A stretch of DNA of 64,000 nt, taken from NCBI RefSeq assembly GCF_034313845.1, contig NZ_JAVIWN010000003.1. One strand, given 5' to 3'. Every line of letters starts with the position of its first letter. Within the stretch, counting starts at the first letter, position 1. Positions 8,488 to 18,127 of the stretch are shown one piece after another. The notes below the pieces were generated by a model. That model saw only the letters and a program-made list of their open reading frames with translations. It had not been told where the DNA came from and searched no databases. A program made the translations under genes and the position numbers. Source of the DNA: Actimicrobium sp034313845 (lineage in GTDB: Bacteria > Pseudomonadota > Gammaproteobacteria > Burkholderiales > Burkholderiaceae_D).

Positions 8488-10175
8488 TGCTGCGCTGGCG
8501 CACTCACCGTCTCACGCTGATGCCGGACGAGGTGGGCGATCCGGTCGTGGATGCCGGTACCAGCGGTTCGCTGTGGCGGACATTGCAAGCGTTCAACTTG
8601 TCGCGGTTCGTGATTGCGCTGTTGCTGATGGTTTTCCTGGGGGCGGTCGAAATGCGCCGGTCCGGTGGCGACGAGGCGATTCCGTACCTGCAATTATGCA
8701 GTGTCTACCTGTTCGCTTCGGTGGCTTTCTGGGTGCTGGCAATACGCTCGCGCGAGCGCTTCCTGTTGCAATTGTCGAGCCAGATCGGCGTCGATATCGT
8801 CATCATTGCCACCCTGTTCGTGCTGGCCGGCGGTGCCCACAGCGGACTGGCGATCCTGTTCCTGTTTCCGCTGGCAGGCGGCGCGATTCTCGCCCCGCTC
8901 ATCCTGGCGCTATTCTTCACCTCGGTGGTGGCGCTGGTACTGCTGTTCGACAGCGTCTGGCAATCGCTGCGGATGACGCCGGACGTATCGTTTTCCACGG
9001 CAGGGTTGTATGGGATGGGATTCTTCGCCGTCGCGTTGCTGCTCAACCGACTGGCCTCAAAGCTGATCAAGCAGGAAGATCTCGCCACGCAGCGCGGACA
9101 GGCATTGCAATTGCAGGAGGCGATCAATGTGCTGATCATCGCCGACATGGGCGACGGCATCCTGGTCCTCGAAAAAGATAGCACGATCGTCACTGGTAAT
9201 CCGGCTGCGCAAGCGATGCTTGGCGTCGCGCTCGATGAGGATGGATCACCGGTGCGTCTGGTCGACAGTGCACTGCTGTCTCCCATCGCCGAGGCCTGGC
9301 TCGCATGGTCCAGGCGCCTGCCTGATGACGAGGCGTTCGCCATTTACGTGATGCTCAAGCCAGCTGGCCGGCGCGACCTGTCGGCCCATTTGAAGTTGCG
9401 TTTTACCACGGTGCACGCGCCCGGCCTGGATGCGGAACGCACCGTGATTTTCCTGCAGGACGTCACCGAAATCGAAAATCGGGCGCAGGAGTTGAAGCTG
9501 GCATCCATGGGACGCCTGACCGCCAGCATTGCCCATGAAGTACGCAACCCGCTGTCGGCGATTTCGCATGCCGCATCCTTGCTCGAAGAGGATGCGCCCG
9601 ACCCGACCCAGGTCCGGTTGCTGGCAATTATCGAAGACAATGTGGCGCGGCTCAACCGCATGATCGAAGACATCCTCAAGCTCTCACGCAAGGCGCAACC
9701 GCTGGGTGAGCCGCTGTTGCTGTCGGCTTTTTTTGCCGACCTGTTGCCCGAGTTCAGGGACCTCCATCGCTTGCCGGAGCCGGTCATTGTCGTCACTGGT
9801 GCAACAGATTGCCGGGTACGTTTCGATCCGCTGCACTTGCGCGAAGTCGTCCTGAACCTGTTGTCGAATGCATTGCGTTACGCCAGCGGAGGCAGCGGCA
9901 GTATTTGCCTGGAGGTCATCGCGATCACTGCCCACCGCATCGAACTGCATGTGCAGGATGACGGTGTGCCGATTACACCTTCGATACGGGCGCATCTGTT
10001 CGAGCCGTTTTACACGACGTCGAGCAAAGGCACCGGACTGGGTCTTTACCTGGCCAGGGAACTGTGTCTCAATAACGAAGCCATGCTCGATTACGAATAC
10101 CGCCAGGGGTTGGGCGATCATCCCGAACCAAGCGGACGCTTCGTGATTACCTTTGCCACCGCCACCATTTTTTAA
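8487..10175 (+). CDS. pilS: PilS-type sensor histidine kinase
   Basis: This 562-residue kinase has about six N-terminal membrane segments (residues 40-190), a PAS-like region (about 215-320), HisKA with His350 in TASIAHEVRNPLSAI, and a HATPase domain (VVLNLLSNALRYASGG; GTGLGLYLARELC). PilS with PilR controls type IV pilin transcription through sigma-54 in Pseudomonas; the same role is inferred. The start at 8487 (TGATG overlap with the previous stop) is preferred over an in-frame ATG at 8448 that would lie inside the preceding gene. Confidence 0.88.
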   Translation: MLRWRTHRLTLMPDEVGDPVVDAGTSGSLWRTLQAFNLSRFVIALLLMVFLGAVEMRRSGGDEAIPYLQLCSVYLFASVAFWVLAIRSRERFLLQLSSQIGVDIVIIATLFVLAGGAHSGLAILFLFPLAGGAILAPLILALFFTSVVALVLLFDSVWQSLRMTPDVSFSTAGLYGMGFFAVALLLNRLASKLIKQEDLATQRGQALQLQEAINVLIIADMGDGILVLEKDSTIVTGNPAAQAMLGVALDEDGSPVRLVDSALLSPIAEAWLAWSRRLPDDEAFAIYVMLKPAGRRDLSAHLKLRFTTVHAPGLDAERTVIFLQDVTEIENRAQELKLASMGRLTASIAHEVRNPLSAISHAASLLEEDAPDPTQVRLLAIIEDNVARLNRMIEDILKLSRKAQPLGEPLLLSAFFADLLPEFRDLHRLPEPVIVVTGATDCRVRFDPLHLREVVLNLLSNALRYASGGSGSICLEVIAITAHRIELHVQDDGVPITPSIRAHLFEPFYTTSSKGTGLGLYLARELCLNNEAMLDYEYRQGLGDHPEPSGRFVITFATATIF

Positions 10176-10187
10176 CGGAAATTCCTG

Positions 10188-11612
10188 ATGAGTTCACCCC
10201 GCATTCTGGTCATCGACGATGAAGCTGACCTGCGCGAATTGCTGGAAATTACGCTACTCAAGATGGGACTCGATGTGGACAGCGCCGAGACGCTGGCGCA
10301 GGCACGGGCTTGTCTGGCGCAGCACGACTATGCGCTGGTACTGACGGACATGCGCTTGCGGGACGGGCTGGGTATCGAATTGGTTCACGAAATCAGCGCG
10401 TCAGCGCGACCGATACCGATTGCCGTCATCACCGCGTTCGGTAGCGCCGACAATGCGGTCACGGCGCTCAAGGCGGGCGCGTTCGATTATCTGTCGAAGC
10501 CGATCCGCGTGGAGCAATTGCGTCAAGTCGTGCATTCGGCGTTACGTATTGACGAGGCCGATACGCCAGCGGTCAGCGCAGCGGGTCCGTTGTTGCGGCT
10601 GGTCGGCGAGTCCGCTGCCATGCAGGATGTCCGGGCCCAGATCGTGCGGCTGGCGCGCAGCATGGCACCGGTGGCGATCACCGGCGAGTCCGGTAGCGGC
10701 AAGGAATTGGCGGCGCGCGATATCCACAGCCAGAGCGCGCGGGCGGGCAAAGCCTTCGTTGCCGTCAATTGCGGTGCGATCCCGGAAGCACTCATGGAAG
10801 CCGAATTTTTCGGTTATCGCAAGGGTGCGTTCACCGGCGCGGCCGAAGACCGTGACGGTTTTTTTCAGGCGGCCAGCGGCGGTACCTTGCTGCTCGATGA
10901 AGTCGCCGACCTGCCACTGGCAATGCAAGTGAAGTTGTTGCGGGCGATTCAGGAACGACGTGTGCGCAAGGTCGGGGCGACCACCGAAGAACCCGTTGAT
11001 GTGCGCCTGATCAGTGCCACGCATCAGAATCTGGCCGACTGGGTCGAGCAAGGCAAGTTCAGGCAAGACCTGTATTACCGCCTCAATGTGATCGAATTGC
11101 GCCTGCCGCCATTGCGCGAGCGGCGCGACGATGTCGGTTTGCTGGCCGGCGTGATCCTGCAGCGACTCGCCGGTACGGACACCGTGACCGTGTTGTCGCC
11201 GGAAGCACTGGTGGCCTTGCAGGGCTGCACTTTTCCGGGCAACGTGCGCGAACTCGAAAACATCCTCGAACGGGCGATGGCGTTCGCCAGCGATCACCTC
11301 ATCGAAGTGGCCGATCTGGCGCTGCGCCAGACCGTGCCGGTGCTGGTCCCTATACCGGTACCGGCAGCCGAGCCGCTGGCGGAGTCTGCCAGCGTTGTCG
11401 CTCCGGTCGATGAGATGGCAGCGGAGAAGTCAATAACGGAAGCGTTACCGGCGTCGCTGCCCGACCATCTTGATGAGGTCGAACGCGACATCATCCGTCG
11501 GGCGCTGGCACGCACCCACTTCAACCGGACCCAGGCTGCCGAATTGCTCGGCATCAGTTTCCGGCAACTGCGTTACCGGATGCAGCGGCTCGATATCCAT
11601 GGCCCTGAATAA
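10188..11612 (+). CDS. pilR: PilR-type sigma-54-dependent response regulator
   Basis: This 474-residue protein has a receiver (acceptor Asp54 in LVLTDMRLRDG), an AAA+ domain with Walker A GESGSGKE, an intact GAFTGA loop (YRKGAFTGAAEDRDG) and Walker B GGTLLLDEVADLP. An alanine/valine/proline-rich linker (about 385-425) leads to a Fis-type DNA-binding domain (FNRTQAAELLGISFRQLRYRMQRL). It is the partner of the kinase at 8487. Its GAFTGA loop is canonical, unlike that of the DctD-like protein at 5975. Confidence 0.9.
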   Translation: MSSPRILVIDDEADLRELLEITLLKMGLDVDSAETLAQARACLAQHDYALVLTDMRLRDGLGIELVHEISASARPIPIAVITAFGSADNAVTALKAGAFDYLSKPIRVEQLRQVVHSALRIDEADTPAVSAAGPLLRLVGESAAMQDVRAQIVRLARSMAPVAITGESGSGKELAARDIHSQSARAGKAFVAVNCGAIPEALMEAEFFGYRKGAFTGAAEDRDGFFQAASGGTLLLDEVADLPLAMQVKLLRAIQERRVRKVGATTEEPVDVRLISATHQNLADWVEQGKFRQDLYYRLNVIELRLPPLRERRDDVGLLAGVILQRLAGTDTVTVLSPEALVALQGCTFPGNVRELENILERAMAFASDHLIEVADLALRQTVPVLVPIPVPAAEPLAESASVVAPVDEMAAEKSITEALPASLPDHLDEVERDIIRRALARTHFNRTQAAELLGISFRQLRYRMQRLDIHGPE

Positions 11613-12234
11613 GCCGGTCAACGGACCGTTGCAGATCGACGCGGACGGCTGGTGTCCGCAAGCGCAGCAACTGCGTTCGCCCAACTGCGATGCGCGTGGT
11701 GCCGGTAGCGTCATCGATGTGCTCGTGATCCACAACATCAGCTTGCCGCCGCAGCAGTATGGCGGTCCGTACATCGCGCAACTGTTCACCAATACGCTAG
11801 ACTTCGACGCCGACCCGTACTTCGATCAGTTGCGCGCATTGCGCGTATCGAGCCATTTCGTGATCCGTCGCGATGGCAGCTTGCAGCAGTTCGTGTCGAC
11901 CTTGCAGCGTGCCTGGCACGCCGGCCTGTCGCAACTGGGCGACCGCAGTCGCTGCAATGATTTTTCGATCGGCATCGAGCTTGAAGGCTGTGATGTCGAG
12001 CCTTTCTCTGATCGTCAATATGCCTGTCTGTGTCAGCTGAGCCACGCGCTGCATCAGGTGCATCCGCTTTACGCCGTGACAGGTCACCAGCATATTGCGC
12101 CCGGTCGCAAAACTGATCCCGGACCGTGTTTCGACTGGTCACGCTACCACGCACAGTGGAGCGCCGGCGTGCCCGGTGACGCGGCGACTGCTCTGCCGCT
12201 TTTTGTCACGGTCGAGCAAAAAACGCAACCATAA
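11599..12234 (+). CDS. ampD: 1,6-anhydro-N-acetylmuramyl-L-alanine amidase AmpD
   Basis: AmpD cleaves the stem peptide from anhydro-muropeptides in the cytoplasm during peptidoglycan recycling. The 211-residue protein has the amidase_2 fold. Zinc ligands are visible as His in LVIHNISLPP, and as His and Asp in TGHQHIAPGRKTDPGPCFDWSRY. The catalytic region FSIGIELEGCD is also present. The start at 11599 overlaps the pilR stop by 14 bases; an earlier in-frame ATG at 11470 lies deep inside pilR and is rejected. Confidence 0.93.
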   Translation: MALNKPVNGPLQIDADGWCPQAQQLRSPNCDARGAGSVIDVLVIHNISLPPQQYGGPYIAQLFTNTLDFDADPYFDQLRALRVSSHFVIRRDGSLQQFVSTLQRAWHAGLSQLGDRSRCNDFSIGIELEGCDVEPFSDRQYACLCQLSHALHQVHPLYAVTGHQHIAPGRKTDPGPCFDWSRYHAQWSAGVPGDAATALPLFVTVEQKTQP

Positions 12235-12261
12235 AAATTTCTTTTTTCATCCATTTAAATA

Positions 12262-12290
12262 TTGCGACAAGCATTCTGGCGAACTAGAAT
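12262..12290 (+). promoter_or_regulatory. Sigma-70 promoter of nrdAB
   Basis: TTGCGA (12262-12267) and TAGAAT (12285-12290) are separated by exactly 17 bases. The -10 hexamer lies inside the first NrdR-like box, so bound repressor would block RNA polymerase. Confidence 0.6.
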
Positions 12291-12324
12291 TAGTCAAAAT
12301 CAGTAGGGCTTCACTAGATATAGT
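12283..12324. promoter_or_regulatory. Pair of NrdR-like boxes
   Basis: ACTAGAATTAGT (12283-12294) and ACTAGATATAGT (12313-12324) share the dyad ACTA-N4-TAGT and are 30 bases apart, about three helical turns. Paired, phased AT-rich dyads of this kind upstream of ribonucleotide reductase genes are the known signature of NrdR, the ATP/dATP-sensing repressor. The nrdR gene itself is not in the window. Confidence 0.65.
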
Positions 12325-12547
12325 CATATACAATGGCGAGCTTGGTATTTCTCCCTAATGGTTTGTTCGTTAAATGGACCGGCTCGCCAAGCCGGATCAG
12401 GACCGTGGATCGTCACATTTTCAGCGCCAGCCTGCTGCTGCCGTGGCTATCAGAGCCGGAAATACCCAGGGAACCTCCGTGGCCAGGAGGGTCAATTAAC
12501 CACCGGCGGTAATGTGCCTGCCGCCCGGAATCACGATAAAGGTAACT

Positions 12548-15454
12548 ATGCCAACCTCCTCGAACAACGCTATCAAGTCCCGCTTCGAATTCAGCGCTGC
12601 TGCCAACGCGCCCGACGCGCCGCAACAGCAAGCAGCCTTGTCCGACTACCGTATCCTGCGTCGCAACGGGGCAGTGGTCGCGTTTGAACCGTCGAAGATT
12701 TCGATCGCTGTCACCAAGGCCTTTCTCGCGGTCAATGGTGGACAGGGTGCGGCGTCAGCACGTGTACGCGAACTCGTCGAGCAACTGACCGCGACGGTTG
12801 TCGCGGCACTGGTGCGACGCCAGCCGGCCGGCGGCACCTTCCATATCGAAGACATCCAGGATCAGGTCGAACTGGCACTGATGCGTTCAGGCGAACATGA
12901 TGTCGCCCGTGCGTATGTGCTGTATCGGGCCAAGCGCATGGAAGAGCGCGCAGTGCAGCAAGCCGCGCGTCCGGCTGCCGCCTCGGTGCAATTGCATGTC
13001 ACCGAAGACGGCCAGCGTCGCCTGCTCGACATGCAGCAAGTGCACAACCTGATCGACGCCGCCTGTATCGGCCTCGAAAAGCATGTCGATGCCAACGCGA
13101 TATTCGGCGAGACCGTCAAGAATCTGTACGACGGTGTGCCGGTCGAAGAGCTGCACAAGTCGGCCATTCTGGCGGCGCGTGCGCTGATGGAAAAAGACCC
13201 GGCCTACACCACCGTCACGGCGCGCATCCTGATGCATGTGATCCGCAAGGAAGTCTTCGGCAAGGAAGTCGCGCAGGCCGATGCGCAAGCGCATTACCTG
13301 GAATACTTCCCGCAATTCATCCGCAAAGGCATTGATGCCGAACTGCTCGACGCAAAGCTGGCCGAGTTCGATCTGACCCGCCTGGCCAAGGCGCTGGTGC
13401 CGGACCGCGATCTGCAATTTGGCTACATCGGTCTGCAAACGCTGTACGACCGCTACTTCCTGCATATCCGCGACATCCGCATTGAAATGCCGCAAGCGTT
13501 CTACATGCGCGTGGCAATGGGTCTGGCGCTCAACGAAGCCAACCGCGAAGAGCGGGCGATCGAGTTCTATAACCTGCTGTCGAGTTTTGATTTCATGAGT
13601 TCGACGCCGACGCTGTTCAACTCCGGTACGCTGCGTTCGCAACTGTCGTCGTGTTATCTGACGACGGTGGCCGATGACCTCGAAGGCATTTACGATGCGA
13701 TCAAGGACAACGCGCTGCTGGCCAAGTATGCCGGTGGTCTTGGTAATGACTGGACGCCGGTGCGCTCGCTCGGTGCCCACATCAAGGGAACCAACGGCAA
13801 ATCGCAAGGCGTCGTGCCATTCCTGAAAGTGGTCAATGACACCGCCGTTGCAGTCAATCAGGGCGGCAAGCGCAAGGGCGCGGTGTGCGCGTATCTCGAA
13901 ACCTGGCACATGGACATCGAGGAATTCCTCGACCTGCGCAAGAACACCGGCGACGATCGCCGCCGCACGCATGACATGAACACGGCCAACTGGATTCCCG
14001 ACCTGTTCATGAAGCGCGTGATGGAAAAAGGGTCGTGGATGCTGTTTTCGCCAAGCGAAGTGCCGGACCTGCATGACAAGGTCGGCCGTGCGTTTGAAGC
14101 AGCCTACACCGGCTACGAAGCGATGGCGGCGCGCGGTGAACTGCGCATGTTCAAGAAAGTCGAAGCGCTCGACCTGTGGCGCAAGATGCTGTCGATGCTG
14201 TTTGAAACCGGTCATCCATGGATTACCTTCAAGGACCCGTGCAACATCCGTTCGCCGCAGCAGCATGTCGGCGTCGTGCACAGCTCGAACCTGTGCACCG
14301 AGATCACGTTAAATACCAACGAGTCGGAAATCGCGGTCTGTAATCTCGGCTCGGTGAACCTGCCGGCCCACATGAAAGACGGCCAGCTCGATCACGTCAA
14401 ATTGCAGAAGACTATCCGCATCGCCATGCGCATGCTCGACAACGTCATCGACATCAATTACTACGCCGTGCAAAAGGCGCGCGATTCAAACCTGCGCCAT
14501 CGTCCGGTCGGTCTCGGCATCATGGGTTTCCAGGATTGCCTGCACATGATGCGCGTGCCGTACGCGTCGGCTGACGCCGTGAACTTTGCCGACAAGTCGA
14601 TGGAAGCGGTCTGCTATTACGCCTACACCGCCTCGACCGAACTGGCCGAAGAGCGTGGCCAGTACAGTTCGTACAAGGGCTCGTTGTGGGATCGTGGCAT
14701 CTTGCCGCAGGATTCGCTGAAGCTGCTGATGGAAGAGCGCGGCGGTTACCTCGAAACCGATCTGTCCGAGTCGATGGACTGGACCCCGCTGCGCGCGCGC
14801 ATCAAACAGTTCGGCATGCGCAATTCAAACTGTGTGGCGATTGCACCGACAGCGACGATTTCAAACATCATCGGCGTTGCCGCGTGTATCGAGCCGACCT
14901 ACCAGAACCTGTACGTCAAGTCGAACCTGTCGGGCGAATTCACCGAGATCAACGAATACCTTGTGCGCGATTTAAAAGCACGCGATTTATGGGATGAAGT
15001 GATGATCTCGGACCTCAAGTACTTTGATGGCAGTCTGGCCCGCATCGATCGCGTGCCGCAGGAATTGCGCGCGATTTATGCGACGGCGTTCGAGATCGAA
15101 CCGTCGTGGCTGGTCGAGGCCGCATCGCGCCGGCAGAAGTGGATTGACCAGGCGCAATCGCTCAATATTTACATGGCGGGTGCGTCGGGCAAGAAGCTCG
15201 ACGAGACCTACAAGCTGGCATGGTTGCGCGGTCTGAAGACCACGTATTATTTACGTACGATAGGCGCTACGCACACTGAAAAATCCACCTCCAAAACCGG
15301 CTCGCTCAATGCGGTTTCGGCCGACGGTGTCAGCAGCGGCGTGGCACTGAGTGCCTACACCACGGCGGGCAGTGCGGCCGGCGACGTCGACGGACCGTCC
15401 TGCGTGCTGCGTCCTGGCGATGACGGTTTTGAAGAGTGTGAGGCGTGTCAATAA
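12548..15454 (+). CDS. nrdA: Ribonucleoside-diphosphate reductase class I, alpha subunit
   Basis: The large subunit reduces ribonucleoside diphosphates for DNA synthesis, using a radical supplied by NrdB. The 968-residue protein starts with an ATP-cone allosteric domain (RILRRNGAVVAFEPSKISIAVTKAF; about residues 35-140). The catalytic barrel follows, with FNSGTLRSQLSSCYL holding one redox cysteine and SSNLCTEITLNTNESEIAVCNLGSVNL holding the active-site cysteines and the NxE motif. The C-terminus ends GFEECEACQ, a mobile redox Cys pair. The start at 12548 follows AAAGG and begins MPTSSNNAIKSRFEF; an upstream in-frame ATG at 12512 has no ribosome site. Confidence 0.96.
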   Translation: MPTSSNNAIKSRFEFSAAANAPDAPQQQAALSDYRILRRNGAVVAFEPSKISIAVTKAFLAVNGGQGAASARVRELVEQLTATVVAALVRRQPAGGTFHIEDIQDQVELALMRSGEHDVARAYVLYRAKRMEERAVQQAARPAAASVQLHVTEDGQRRLLDMQQVHNLIDAACIGLEKHVDANAIFGETVKNLYDGVPVEELHKSAILAARALMEKDPAYTTVTARILMHVIRKEVFGKEVAQADAQAHYLEYFPQFIRKGIDAELLDAKLAEFDLTRLAKALVPDRDLQFGYIGLQTLYDRYFLHIRDIRIEMPQAFYMRVAMGLALNEANREERAIEFYNLLSSFDFMSSTPTLFNSGTLRSQLSSCYLTTVADDLEGIYDAIKDNALLAKYAGGLGNDWTPVRSLGAHIKGTNGKSQGVVPFLKVVNDTAVAVNQGGKRKGAVCAYLETWHMDIEEFLDLRKNTGDDRRRTHDMNTANWIPDLFMKRVMEKGSWMLFSPSEVPDLHDKVGRAFEAAYTGYEAMAARGELRMFKKVEALDLWRKMLSMLFETGHPWITFKDPCNIRSPQQHVGVVHSSNLCTEITLNTNESEIAVCNLGSVNLPAHMKDGQLDHVKLQKTIRIAMRMLDNVIDINYYAVQKARDSNLRHRPVGLGIMGFQDCLHMMRVPYASADAVNFADKSMEAVCYYAYTASTELAEERGQYSSYKGSLWDRGILPQDSLKLLMEERGGYLETDLSESMDWTPLRARIKQFGMRNSNCVAIAPTATISNIIGVAACIEPTYQNLYVKSNLSGEFTEINEYLVRDLKARDLWDEVMISDLKYFDGSLARIDRVPQELRAIYATAFEIEPSWLVEAASRRQKWIDQAQSLNIYMAGASGKKLDETYKLAWLRGLKTTYYLRTIGATHTEKSTSKTGSLNAVSADGVSSGVALSAYTTAGSAAGDVDGPSCVLRPGDDGFEECEACQ

Positions 15455-15545
15455 ATGTGAAAAGAGATGCCGTATCCTCGCCTTCAGGCGATCGGCATCA
15501 CGCAAGACAATGGTCAGCAAGCTGAACCGGAAAAGGAAAAATACC

Positions 15546-16706
15546 ATGTTGAGTTGGGATGAAGAAGTAACGCCGGCAGTCAATCCTGCCATTCGCAATG
15601 CCGTACTGCCGACTGCCGTCCATACCGCTGCAGATGTCGCCCTTGACCCGTCGCTGGTGCCGCAGGACTCCCCGATGCTTGATACGCCCCGCCGCATGAA
15701 TGCTGCCGACAAGCGCATCATCAACGGCAATACCGACGTCAATCAGCTGGTGCCGTTCAAGTACAAATGGGCCTGGGACAAATACCTGGCCGGTTGTGCC
15801 AACCACTGGATGCCGCAAGAGATCAACATGCAGCGCGACATCGAATTGTGGAAAAGTCCGAATGGCCTGACTGACGATGAGCGTCGTCTGGTCAAGCGCA
15901 ACCTCGGCTTTTTTGTCACTGCCGATTCGCTGGCGGCCAACAATATCGTGCTTGGTACCTATCGCCACATCACCGCGCCGGAATGCCGCCAGTACTTGTT
16001 GCGCCAGGCTTTTGAAGAAGCGATTCATACGCATGCCTACCAGTACATCACCGAGTCACTGGGTCTCGACGAAGCTGAAATTTTCAACGCATACCACGAA
16101 GTCAAATCGATTCGCGACAAGGACGAGTTCCTGATTCCGTTCATCGATGCGCTGACCGATCCGCTGTTCACCACCGGCACCACCATCAATGACCAGAAAT
16201 TGCTCAAGTCGCTGATCGTTTTTTCCTGCCTGATGGAAGGGCTGTTTTTCTATGTCGGTTTCGCGCAGATTCTGGCGCTTGGCCGGCAAAATAAAATGGT
16301 CGGCGCCGCCGAGCAGTATCAATATATTTTGCGTGATGAATCGATGCACTGTAACTTCGGCATTGATCTGGTCAACACGATCAAGATGGAAAATCCGCAT
16401 CTGTGGACACCCGAGTTCCGCGACGAAATCAAAGCGTTGTTTTTAACTGCTGTTGAGTTGGAATATCGTTACGCAGAAGATACAATGCCGCGTGGTGTGC
16501 TAGGGTTGAACGCGCCGATGTTCAAAGGGTATTTGCGCTTCATCGCCAACCGTCGCGCGCAGCAAATCGGACTTGAGCCGATGTTTGAAAACGAAGAGAA
16601 TCCGTTTCCGTGGATGAGCGAAATGATCGATCTGAAAAAGGAACGCAATTTCTTCGAGACGCGCGTGATCGAGTATCAGACCGGTGGTGCGCTGAGCTGG
16701 GAATAA
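15546..16706 (+). CDS. nrdB: Ribonucleoside-diphosphate reductase class I, beta subunit
   Basis: The small subunit holds the di-metal centre and tyrosyl radical. Ligands are visible as Asp127 (FFVTADSLAANN), Glu158 and His161 (EEAIHTHAYQYI), and a later Glu/His pair in RDESMHCNFGIDL. The radical tyrosine is Tyr165, four residues after His161, as in the E. coli spacing His118-Tyr122. The protein is 386 residues. The start at 15546 (MLSWDEEVTPAV) follows a purine-rich GGAAAAGGAAAAA site; the 90-base gap to nrdA fits one operon. Confidence 0.96.
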   Translation: MLSWDEEVTPAVNPAIRNAVLPTAVHTAADVALDPSLVPQDSPMLDTPRRMNAADKRIINGNTDVNQLVPFKYKWAWDKYLAGCANHWMPQEINMQRDIELWKSPNGLTDDERRLVKRNLGFFVTADSLAANNIVLGTYRHITAPECRQYLLRQAFEEAIHTHAYQYITESLGLDEAEIFNAYHEVKSIRDKDEFLIPFIDALTDPLFTTGTTINDQKLLKSLIVFSCLMEGLFFYVGFAQILALGRQNKMVGAAEQYQYILRDESMHCNFGIDLVNTIKMENPHLWTPEFRDEIKALFLTAVELEYRYAEDTMPRGVLGLNAPMFKGYLRFIANRRAQQIGLEPMFENEENPFPWMSEMIDLKKERNFFETRVIEYQTGGALSWE

Positions 16707-16960
16707 GTACCAGGGTAGTGGGTCAGCATCAGGAAAAAGCAACATGGGATCTTCAACATTGGCTCATGTCGGCACAGGAAAATCAGGCAGTTGAAAACAA
16801 AAAAATCTGTGCCCGCTTTCATCAGGAAAGGCGACAACCAAATTTAATGGACAGCCAAAGACGACCGGAAATTGTTCTGTTGGTGCCGCTGCATCTGGCC
16901 TTGCCAGTTGCAGCGGCATGTCTGTTTAAAGTGGTGTCTGCACGTAGTACAACATTCTGA

Positions 16961-16988
16961 CGCTGGCAAGTTTGCCGGCGTTTTTTTT
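16961..16988 (+). terminator. Rho-independent terminator
   Basis: The arms CGCTGGCAA and TTGCCGGCG pair over nine bases (one G-U) around a short loop. Eight T follow directly (16981-16988). It probably ends the nrdAB transcript. Confidence 0.8.
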
Positions 16989-17163
16989 GGCTGTGCAGAT
17001 CGCGTTCCGCTCGCTCGTCGTGCGGCGCGGTCTCTCGTAGCAGCAAGACGGTGCCGCGGAGTGCATCAGCCAGAAGGTCGAAGTGCTGCATCAGTGAGGA
17101 GATGCAGCAGTTCGGCGATACCCTATTCATAAGCGTAAACAGCCGCTGTTTGCGCCGATGAAT

Positions 17164-17201
17164 AACCCGACCTGATCATCGCGCGATGCGCCGGTCGGGT
17201 T
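17164..17201. repeat. Inverted repeat upstream of the histone-like gene
   Basis: AACCCGACC (17164-17172) and GGTCGGGTT (17193-17201) are perfect 9-base arms around a loop that is itself partly self-complementary (TCGCGCGA). It ends 44 bases before the ATG at 17246. Only a short T run follows, so it may be a weak terminator, an attenuator or a leader hairpin. Confidence 0.5.
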
Positions 17202-17245
17202 TAGTCGAAGCAGAATTTTTTCCATCACGTGAAGGAGAAACAAAA

Positions 17246-18097
17246 ATGGCAACAGCACCAAAGAAAGTGGCAGCGAAGTCTGTCGCGAAGAAAGCCGAAC
17301 CGGCCAAGAAAGCTGTCGCAGCAATCAAGGCCGAAGTGAAAAAAGTCGTCGCCAAGGCGGCGGCAAAACCTGCAGCAAAAAAAGTCGCCGCCGTAGCAAA
17401 AGCTGTCGTCGCCAAGCCAGTCGTCAAGAAAGCAGTTGTTGCAGTCAAGGCAGTCGCCAAGAAAGTCGCCGCGAAACCTGTCGCCAAAAAAGAGGTCGTG
17501 GTAGCCAAGCCAGCGGCAAAGAAAGTGGCTGCCAAGCCGGTCGCCCAGAAAGTAGCGGTGAAACCAGCTGCGAAATCAGCTATAAAGCCAGCCGCAAAAA
17601 AGGCAGTTGCAGTAGCCAAAGTCGTCGCCAAGCCAGTCGCCAAGAAAGCCGTCGCAACGGCCAAACCGGCTGCTAAAAAAGCGGTGCCGGCAAAAGCAGT
17701 GGTTGCCAAAAAGCCGGTTGCCAAGGTCGCCGCGAAAGTGGTTGCCAAACCCGCTACCAAGGCGGTGGCAAAACCTGCTGCCAAAGTTGCAGCGAAGCCT
17801 GCGGTGAAAGTCGCCGCCAAGCCAGTGGCCAAGGTGACTGCAAAACCAGCAGCGAAAACAGTAGCAAAGCCGGCAGCAAAACCTGCTGCAAAAGTCGTTG
17901 CCAAACCGGCCGAAAAGCCAGTTGCAGCGCCTAAAAAAGCAGCAGTGAAAGCGGTTGCAGCAGCGCCTGTCGTTGCACCGAAAAAAGCGCCTGCAGCCAA
18001 GAAAGGCGCTGCACCAGTGGTCGTCGCACCGGTCGTCAAGACCGTGTTAAATCCAACTGCTGCCTGGCCATTTCCAACCGGAACACGGCCGTCGTAA
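17246..18097 (+). CDS. Histone H1-like alanine/lysine-rich DNA-binding protein
   Basis: This 283-residue protein is almost wholly made of Ala, Lys, Val and Pro in PAKKVAAKP-type repeats, like bacterial H1/AlgP-type nucleoid proteins. The basic tail should bind DNA without sequence preference. The C-terminus, VLNPTAAWPFPTGTRPS, differs in composition and resembles the conserved end of betaproteobacterial histone-like proteins. The start at 17246 follows GAAGGAGAAA; an in-frame ATG at 17186 is rejected because it lies in the hairpin. A long reverse-strand reading frame over the gene is a composition artefact. Confidence 0.85.
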   Translation: MATAPKKVAAKSVAKKAEPAKKAVAAIKAEVKKVVAKAAAKPAAKKVAAVAKAVVAKPVVKKAVVAVKAVAKKVAAKPVAKKEVVVAKPAAKKVAAKPVAQKVAVKPAAKSAIKPAAKKAVAVAKVVAKPVAKKAVATAKPAAKKAVPAKAVVAKKPVAKVAAKVVAKPATKAVAKPAAKVAAKPAVKVAAKPVAKVTAKPAAKTVAKPAAKPAAKVVAKPAEKPVAAPKKAAVKAVAAAPVVAPKKAPAAKKGAAPVVVAPVVKTVLNPTAAWPFPTGTRPS

Positions 18098-18127
18098 AAC
18101 GCTCCTGATCCGGTTTCAGGCACAATG

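Larger units (their letters stand above)
12235..12547. other. Upstream region of nrdA
   Basis: No convincing open reading frame. The first 90 bases are AT-rich and hold a sigma-70-type promoter and two NrdR-like boxes. The remaining 220 bases would be a long leader of nrdA. It contains GC-rich self-complementary patches, but no riboswitch family was recognised in it. Confidence 0.6.
16707..17245. other. Intergenic region after nrdB
   Basis: This 539-base gap has no convincing gene. It holds a clear terminator at 16961-16988, 255 bases after the nrdB stop, and a 9-bp-arm hairpin at 17164-17201 just upstream of the histone-like gene. The stretch between nrdB and the terminator could be a long 3' UTR or a small RNA ending at that terminator; nothing else supports the latter. 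Confidence 0.5.

Noticed and set aside
12330..12547. Cobalamin riboswitch in the nrdA leader
   Set aside because: No B12-box-like core was found, and a class I enzyme with NrdB does not need cobalamin.
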